Assembly: GCA_028023455.1 (NCBI GenBank)
Contig: JAQFVV010006203.1
Span: 6,476,821 to 6,540,820 of the forward strand
Length of the DNA: 64,000 nt
Reading direction: 5' to 3'
Origin: Epiperipatus broadwayi
Taxonomy: Eukaryota; Onychophora; Udeonychophora; Euonychophora; Peripatidae
Shown here: in pieces, positions 56,491-64,000 of the stretch
How positions within the stretch are numbered: the first letter of the stretch is position 1
Layout of the letters: the number at the start of each line of letters is the position of its first letter
The notes under the pieces: model-generated
Told to the model about the DNA's origin: nothing
Seen by the model: the letters and a program-made list of their open reading frames with translations, nothing else
Database searches by the model: none
Program-made: the position numbers and the translations under genes

Positions 56491-57350
56491 AAATACAGAT
56501 TTTGACAATGATACTAATCTGAATGAAATTATTAAATAGATAACTAATATTCTATTAAAAACTACAAGAAAGATAATTGGTACAAAAGCAGCAATTTATC
56601 AGTAATTTTTCTACTGAGATAAGACAATATATAAAGATAAAAAGAAATATGAAAATATTTACAAATGATTCATTAAGAATATCTAGAGTTTTGTAAAGTG
56701 CTATGAAAAAAGAATAAGGATATAATTGTGAATTGGCAAAGAAAGAATAAGAGTTTCAAAAATGTAAAACAATATCTTAGTAATTTGATAGTAAAGTTAT
56801 TTCTGCAATAAAAAGAAAAGATAGAACTATTACTAAAAAGAACAATGAGATCATACAAAGAGTTTAATAAAGAATTAAAGAACAAGAAACTAAAGTACCC
56901 CCTATAATTACTATATCTTCTAAACTGTCAAATATTTTAAATGAAGAAGAGAGTTATACATTTAAATCTATGAAAAAGGGGAAAGCTCTGAGAAATGATG
57001 AAGTTATAATCAGTATCTTAAAAGAAGTAGTGAAGAAATGAAAAAACTGTTGGCAAAGTTATATAGAAATGTCTAAATAACAGAGACATACCAGATATTG
57101 GAAGAATGAAGTAGTAATATAGATATTTAAGAAAGGTGCAAAAGAAGATATTAATAATTAAACCCATCAGCCTTCTATTTACAATCTTATCAAGATAATT
57201 ACATTTAATCTACAGTAAACTTTATATTGTAACCAACTAAAAGAACAAGCTGCATTTAAACATGTTTTAGCACAGCAAATCACATTCAAGTATTGAAAGA
57301 AATTATAGAAAGGAGCAATAAATATGTGTTGTAAATCATAGAGTCAATCA
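56390..57350 (+). pseudogene. RTE-type LINE, linker and RT N-terminal half (broken)
   Basis: The coding fossil begins TVRKLKKELYKKLHLSVQEK and LLKTTRKIIGT, the segment joining endonuclease and RT in RTE LINEs. From about 56,895 it reads PPIITISSKLSNILNEEESY, then KSMKKGKALRNDEVIISILK (the 'K.GKAPG.D.I' block), IFKKGAKEDINN (the 'FKKGD..NYR' block), LKEQAAFKHVLAQQITFKY (the 'EQAGFR' block) and ends LKEIIERSNKY near 57,330. The catalytic part continues at 59,190 after an inserted LINE of another clade. The endonuclease domain is absent. Confidence 0.7.
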
Positions 57351-57429
57351 TAGAATCTATAGTCAAAGATCATATTCAACAACAAATCTATCTTCACATC
57401 TCAAATTTTCAATTTGCCTGAAAGGGACT

Positions 57430-59185
57430 ATTGATCACTGACACTGTCCAGCACTTCCTTCTCCTCAGTGAACCCATTAGATGCTATAACAAACCCAAAC
57501 CTAGGGTCATCCAACTTGGATTTTTCCTCCACCTTCAACTGTGTTATGCCCTCAATTCTGCTCCAAACCCTTCAGGACTACTGGGTTCAAACTCCCTACA
57601 TTCACATCATTGGTAATCTTCTACTTAATAGATCTATCTTTATCACGCTTGATGGTAAGTTATCTGATGGCTTCTGACCATACCTGTCAATCACTTAAGG
57701 ATCATCCCTTGCAATATGTTGCTTTATAATTTACTTCAATCCACTATTCTAGCAAATAGAATCTAAGCTTTTAGACATATATATCCCAGCTCTCAAACAA
57801 ACTGTTGATCACATTTTATATGTTGATGACATCTCCATTTCCTTCCATATCAATCTCACCTACCTGCATTACTTCATCTAATAAACATTTTTGCTAAAAA
57901 CTTAATCCTCATATTAACTTCTCCAAATCTTCAATGTGGAACATTAAGACTGATCTACTTATCACTTCAATCTTCACATCAAAACTTCAATCTTTTTTAG
58001 GTTTTCTGATTGCCCTATCCTGATCAGCCATCACCAAGCAAGTCTCCTATATATGATATTAAATAAAACCAAGAAAACAGTTGCATCACTAATCAACATT
58101 TCCTTATCACTTCCAGGAAAAGTAACACTTCTAAACACCTTAGTCTACTCCCAGATTAGTTACTGCCTCCCCATCATCAAATCCACTAAACACTTTGAAA
58201 GATCTATGAATTTTCTCTACTCAAAATTGCTCTGGAAGGGCAGGGTAGTTGCCATTAGCATTCTCAAGGTCCAAATGCCTAAAGACCTCAATGGTCTTGG
58301 TTGCATTCGGTCTCAACTCTTTATCTAAAAAAGTAATCTCTTTACTCTGCTCAACATGCCTGAAACTGCCACAGTTATCACTTCCATTGATGATTGACTC
58401 TACTGACACCCCACCTCCACTCTCAAGCCACTGGCTAAGTGACACATGGAAACAGATCATCAAAGTATTACCTTCCATTCAAGTTACCCTAGATGGTAAA
58501 CGGTCAATCTGGGATAAGGCTAAAATACCCATCTCAAACTTCACTCCCTACCACATTAGGGTTGCTAATAAAGCCTTAATTCGTAAAGTAAACCTTCTTT
58601 ATATTGAAGCTAAGCACATAGATTTCATCCTTAAACTTAACATGGCTTCTCTTTCTACATTTCCTGGTTACCAAGGTTTCCTCTCAATGTCAACTTTGCA
58701 TGTTATCTGATGAAACCATTCCACACCTATTCCACATATACCTCAAGCCAATCAGAGATTTTATCATTGTCAATGTTTCTTTAGACTTCAAAGATGCTTT
58801 ATCGTTACAAAACACACTCAAACAAGGAACTTATGCTGTGATAAGGCTGTCCATTTTTCTCACTTTCTCCTTGTAGTTAACTCAGTGCAAACTAATATTT
58901 GGGCACCCTCAAAGCACAACTCAGCCTATATTCACCAACTACTCTTACAAGCCAAACCAGAGACTATGCACTATCACCAGCATGCCTCTATAAAGATACC
59001 TGGGCACAGATCACCCTACTGACTGAATAATCTGATACCTCACCCTGTTTTCTCACATATCCTGGTTGCCAACAACTACAAGCTTCTGCCAAGTTCAAGT
59101 TTCCCTGTCTCATTGTTAATTAAATAGCCTCAAGGCACAACTTGTATTTTATAGCCTAATAAAGTTTTTTTTTAAAAAAAATAGT
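57430..59185 (+). pseudogene. L1/Tx1-like LINE inserted in the RTE element
   Basis: The base composition is richer in C than the neighbours. Fossil RT: LLLNRSIFITLDGKLSDGF (57,615-57,675), a degenerate QGSSLAICCFIIYFNPL block, then L-Y-V-D-D-I-S with the catalytic YVDD at 57,819-57,830. 58,053-58,328 encodes LPGKVTLLNTLVYSQISYC, LYSKLLWKGR and PKDLNGLG, the post-RT region characteristic of L1/Tx1-type LINEs. After a frameshift near 58,330, 58,510-58,710 continues and leads to CQLC...DETIPHLFHI (about 58,690-58,740), a zinc-knuckle relic. AATAAAG (59,159) and a T/A-run end the element. Frames are broken in several places. Confidence 0.7.
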
Positions 59186-59189
59186 GAGT

Positions 59190-60150
59190 TGTTATTTATA
59201 TTTCAGATTGTACATTATGAACAAGAATTTGATTTTATAAGTAATTAAAGTATTGAATCATCAAGATATAAACACATACCAAGAGAATTAAATAACACTG
59301 AGAATTAATGTATAACATGATAATTTCATACTCCAATACTTTTCATAGCATTAAGTTAAAATGGGAAACTAAGGAAATAAAAGTAAATGGAAATTATTTA
59401 AGTTATTTAGGTTTTGCAGATGATGTGGTTGTTTTTGCAAATAATACTTAAAAGCTTTAGGAAATATTCCCAAAGTTATTAGCTAAAGGTAAAAAAGTAA
59501 GACTAAAGATAAATATTAAACAGAATAAAGTAATGTTCAATGGATTTGCTCAGAAAAAAACAAATTTTCTCAGAAAAAAAAATATAGATAATCATGAATT
59601 AACTTTAACTATGAATACCTTGATCAAATTATTGTTAATATGGATGGAAACATAAAAGATGAAATTAATGGTAGAATTAAACTTGGATGGGTGCTTTTAG
59701 CAGAAACAACTTAGCTGTAAAAAAAAAAAATGTATGTAAGTGTTTGTAAAAGGTTTTAATATATGTGCTTTACCAATTTTTATTTATGGATTTGACAGTT
59801 GAATCTTTCCATAAAAAATAATTTAGAGACTTTAGATCACTTAACAGAGTATCGAGAGTTGTATATTAGGAGTAAGAAGTGACTGAAATTCAAATCCATG
59901 ATTAAAAAATAAACAGATATACTATCACTGATACAACTGAGATTTAAAAAAAAAATGGCACTAAGTTGGACATATTGCTAGAAGTTATGATAATGAATGA
60001 ATAATTGAAGTCTTAAACACATGTGAGATGGATGGATAAAGCAAGGATTTGCAATTTTTGTAGAGAAGCGAGTCTAGGGATCAAGGAAACTGAATTAAAC
60101 TTGGAGGGAATTTCATTCACCAGTGTATCAATAATGATTGAAAATGATGT
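59190..60150 (+). pseudogene. RTE-type LINE, catalytic RT half and 3' end (broken)
   Basis: Continuation of 56,390-57,350. Reads KVNGNYLSYLGFADDVVVFA with the catalytic F-A-D-D at about 59,417. Then KININKTKVMFNGFAQKK-like sequence near 59,505-59,560, DGNIKDEINGRIKLGW near 59,645, a decayed 'VLPIL.YG.ETW' block near 59,770, and HIAR-like 'WDILLEV' debris near 59,970. The 3' end is a GATGATG-rich tail (about 60,150). Stops and frameshifts are frequent. Confidence 0.75.
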
Positions 60151-61568
60151 TGATGATAATGATGTGTTTAATTATTACTAGCTTTTTATTACAAATTTCT
60201 TTCTTTTTTTTTTCTTTTACCTTATTCTCTTCAGATTTTTAGATTAATGCATAATCCTCTCACAGTGAATCTCTTATGTTATCAGTCATCTCTCTGCACT
60301 GATATAATGGGATTATGCATTTGTACAACCACATTTCCATTATTTAATTACAATCCAAGCAATTCTGATTTCATTCTGTTCTTTTTGTTATTTTTTTCTT
60401 TCTTTTTTATTTATTGATTGTATTTCTACTTTTCTCATTCTTTTGAGTTACAATTTTCATATCTGTTATGAGGTGATCAGGTGGCTTTCCATCTCAAGGG
60501 TGGTAAGGTGAAATCATTTGTGATATTGTATGTTACTCTTGTGACCATTGTTACTAATGTATAATAAAAAATGATGATATTAATTTTCTGATACCATTTT
60601 ATTTATCTTTGTGATTTGATGCAATGACAGAATTGAAGATTTTGGAGTTCAAAATCCATCGATCATGGCCCAGCTTATCATTTCAGGTATTCAGACTTCT
60701 TATGAAAATCCCAATTAATAAACAATTTCATTTTCTCTTATCAATTCATTTATATGACTACTAATGGCATCTTAATTCCATCTAAGCAATGAGTATCAAT
60801 GATCGCTAAATAACAATAAAAAACAGAACCCATAAAATGCTTTCCAATTTGCTTTCTTTGGCAGGAAATACTGGATTCATATTGACATATTGTTATTTAA
60901 ACTCAATGATTTTAAATTCACCACTTGAATGTTGTCAATCTATAACTTTGATACTAAGGAACTATATATTTTAATAGTAACAACAAACTATTTAATTTTT
61001 TAGATCATAGAATATGTGATGAAACAAGAACACCCTACTCTAATGCTCTCTACTTATAAGCTTGAGTAATCAATGATTACCAGCTGTTTATTATATTTTA
61101 AATTTCCATTCTCAAATTGGTTTTTGGTTTATTTAAATTTCAAGTTATTAGATGAAATTAAAGATGGTTGATAGATGCATATCTGCATTACTTCCACCTT
61201 TCACCCAGAAAACAGTGTGAAGATGGATTTAAAATGCCATAAGGCATCTGATAATCAATTATTATTCAAGCTTGTAATAGATGACACTAGAACTGCTATT
61301 GTTTAATTATAGTTTTTACTCACCTCAGTTTTAATATAATTGCAGGACCATTTGATTTTTTTTTGAAAAAAGAATGGCAAAAACCAATAAATATTTGCTT
61401 ACTTTCTATGTGAACTTGTTTTAAATGTAGAAGATGCAGAATAAACTGTTTATTTACACAGCAAAGTGGAGTAGAAAGCAGATAGAAAACTCAGTTAAAC
61501 TTTCAAACTCTGGAAAACAAGTTTCTTAATCTTAAATAGCAACAATTCCTTAGTTATAATTATCATTC
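60151..61568. other. AT-rich DNA with a weak inverted repeat
   Basis: At 61,040-61,310 CTTATAAGCTTGAGTAATCA and TTATTCAAGCTTGTAATAGA are loosely inverted and recall the ATTACTCTGG ends of foldback family F1. No gene is seen. Confidence 0.4.
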
Positions 61569-61811
61569 TATGTTCAGATCATAAAGAATTCACTTCATGC
61601 AAAATTCACACATTTCATGTACTCAAATATAGAAAAACATTAAAGACTTATCTTTATTACTACAATTATCATCAAAGATATCGTAATTATTTTTACTATT
61701 TTACTAAGTAACAAACATCGGCTACAACATCTTAACCAGTTTTGCAAATGAAGCCATAAGACTATTCTTTTTTAGGCTTGTCATTTATGAATTCTTTATG
61801 ATCTGAACATA
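61569..61811. repeat. 24-bp perfect inverted repeat, 195 bp apart
   Basis: TATGTTCAGATCATAAAGAA (from 61,569, continuing TTCA) is exactly complementary to TGAATTCTTTATGATCTGAA (61,788-61,811, continuing CATA). It may be the tips of a small MITE; no target duplication is evident. Confidence 0.75.
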
Positions 61812-64000
61812 CAATAAAATCCTAGATTCAAATTCTCTTCCAAAATGACTTTATTAATTGAACAGCATTGTACAAAATTACAATTAAAAAACTTCCATTC
61901 ATCTAAATCTGTCCCCATACTAAACTTGACATAATTTTACAAATTCATATATAATTGCATACAAAAGCAAAATAAACCAAAAAAAAACAAAAAAACAGTA
62001 GAATTACAATTAAATTCTATTAATTAAAAAAAATAGTATATATTTTCAGTAGAATTTTCTGAATTATATTTCATCACTTTGAAGTAGCAAGTGATCTAAG
62101 TAATTTTCTCATGCAGAGATTCAATTACTTATAAATGATTCTATTATAGAGGTAATATAAATACAACAACTTTTACAAATCCTTTTGTAAAGCAAAGACT
62201 TCTGTAACAGAGAGGAGCAATAAAAAAAAGGCAAACCTTTGCAATTGAGAATTTGAACTTCTTTTAGCTTTATTCATGTGCTAAAAATGGTTAAATATCC
62301 ATTTATTGACCAATGTTAGATGATTAACTGAACTGATAACTGAAAAGAAAAATTTCAAGATGGCTGAAAAAACTTCCAAGTTTACTTGACCCATATTCGA
62401 ATACAAGGAATAGGCAAAGCAGATAAATGTCTTACTATTAGCGGCATAAGATCATTTTAAATTACTACATAGTCTCTTTTGTATTCAAATATAATCCATC
62501 TCTTTTGCATAATCCTTTATTTCTATAACATAGATTCCAAAAATTGATTTTAATATAATTACACATCTTTTCTATTTATATATTAATCGATAAATTCCCA
62601 CTCAATATTTTTCTAGCAGCAAATCTTGGCCACTTATATGAATTCATTGTATATAAAGAAACTTAATTATTATCATTTTATAACTGATATTTTTATTTAC
62701 ATATTATATGTATATATTAACTTGCATGGAAAGCACCTTTAATGACTATTCATCTTCCAAAACTTATCATTAATCACTGATAATGAAATATATACCTTAA
62801 AAAAAGTATTAAAGTAGGATCATTCAGAATTCCAAAATCTGTGAGGATGAGTGAAGGGTGGGGTAGAGGCATTATCTGCTAAAAATTTAGCCCCAATTTT
62901 TTTTTTTTTTGACAAACTAGGTCCATAGAAAATTCACTGAGTAAAAAGATAAAACAATATTTTTACTAAATAACCTATCACATGACAAAGGCCTCTCTAA
63001 TACCCCTAACAGAGAAACAAGAAGATGAAGCATTACTTACAAAGCTGTGACAATTTGAGCAGTTTTTCATTCCTGACGTATGGTGGATGTTTATGTGAAT
63101 TGCTTATAGTGAGCTACTCAGAAGACAAACTCTAAGTCATGTAAAACAATTTTATTTGGCCTTGATTTGCACATTGGATCATAGGCATCACATGAATGTG
63201 TTCCCTCTGTGCATGTGGCTCTGAGCAAATACATGTTTGAGTGTGTAATAAATTGCTTTATCAATTAAAATAATTGTAAGCAATTAAATATTTTAGATTT
63301 CCTGCACAGTTATTTGGTTTAAATGAGCAAGCTTGTAGACAGGCACACCACAATTCTAGTAGATTTGATTGACTACATATACACATATAACTATATATTG
63401 CATCGAACAATTGAATAGTGCCTATCCTGATTACTTATTAAAATGCAGATATGCAGAGAAATGAGCCAGCCATTTCATTACTTTTTTTTTATATAATTGT
63501 AAGGAAATATAATAATAAAACTTTGAGTTTTTAATTAGATTTAATTAAGACTGATGCTAATGCTGATAATCAAACCATGTATCAGATAACCCAATTATTT
63601 ACTGCATCACACAAAATATTAGTCTAGGTTTAATAATATTACTTTTTATTTTTGACTTGAATATGAAGTATCATGTATCATCCTGTTAAGGTTATTCACC
63701 TCAAATGTGGAAACAATGCACAACACAACAGCAAAGAGGACTTAAAAAAACTTATTGCATAATATAACACATAAGATTTTACAAAACAATCAAACTCCAA
63801 TGGTTGTTATTATTACTACTCAGACTATAATATCAGCAACCAATGCTTTGCACTGCTTCTTTAATCACAAACAAAAGCAAGGATGTTCTCCCATAAACAC
63901 TACATCTAAAAGCTATTTATTCTAGTACTATCTATAGTATGTTCGAGTAATCTGGCTAGGTGTACAAATAAATTTTCACAAACCCAAGTCTCATCATTGA
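61812..64000. other. AT-rich DNA, nothing recognised
   Basis: No open frame with resemblance, no RNA gene, no assignable repeat. Short A- and T-runs only. Possibly single-copy host intergenic or intronic DNA. Confidence 0.5.

Noticed and set aside
1-64000. CRISPR array, bacterial operons, phage or rRNA
   Set aside because: No regularly spaced short repeats with unique spacers, no ribosome-binding-site-led gene runs and no conserved rRNA stretches were seen; the content is that of animal transposable elements.

Overview
The window is very AT-rich, non-coding-looking DNA from an animal genome, with no host gene I can recognise. What can be read is almost entirely transposable-element debris: tRNA-derived SINEs, Penelope-like elements (PLEs) with a GIY-YIG endonuclease, RTE-type and other non-LTR LINEs, Ty3/gypsy-type LTR retrotransposons, and many foldback or MITE-like palindromes. 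That mixture points to a metazoan, probably an invertebrate with an AT-rich, repeat-dense genome. The sequence alone does not let me name the species. No rRNA, bacterial operon, CRISPR array or phage is visible.

Layout. 1-7.3 kb holds LINE fragments and a cluster of four copies of one foldback family (F1); one copy splits a LINE reverse transcriptase. 8.2-10.9 kb holds three palindromic elements (182, 453 and 729 bp) and PLE fragments. 12.6-19.6 kb is the most striking part. A foldback family (F3) occurs twice, and its second copy is split by a 4.74 kb inverted-repeat element with arms of about 2.1 kb plus a PLE-derived hairpin. 20,056-25,409 is a structurally complete but dead Ty3/gypsy element with LTRs, a polypurine tract and a 5-bp target duplication. 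28.4-34 kb carries an antisense gypsy pol fossil, an antisense RTE fossil, a PLE fragment and more F1 copies. 38.2 kb is a SINE tail with a 3x42 bp tandem repeat. 40.4-43.6 kb is a possible solo LTR followed by a head-to-head PLE composite that is itself interrupted by an RTE LINE and a tiny tRNA-derived SINE. 45.3 and 47.4 kb are SINEs, 49.8-50.6 kb a degenerate G/T-rich tandem array, and 52.4-53.3 kb a PLE 3' end abutting a SINE. 56.3-60.2 kb is an RTE LINE interrupted by a LINE of another clade.

How it fits together. None of the elements looks able to move by itself: coding parts have stops, frameshifts and lost catalytic residues. The nesting gives a relative chronology. Several unrelated elements end in (TA)n tracts. 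Several families also share a short CTGANGA / hairpin / GAAA core resembling part of the hammerhead ribozyme, a motif known from PLEs. The 4.74 kb palindrome at 14,234-18,972 is the best candidate for something not described before.
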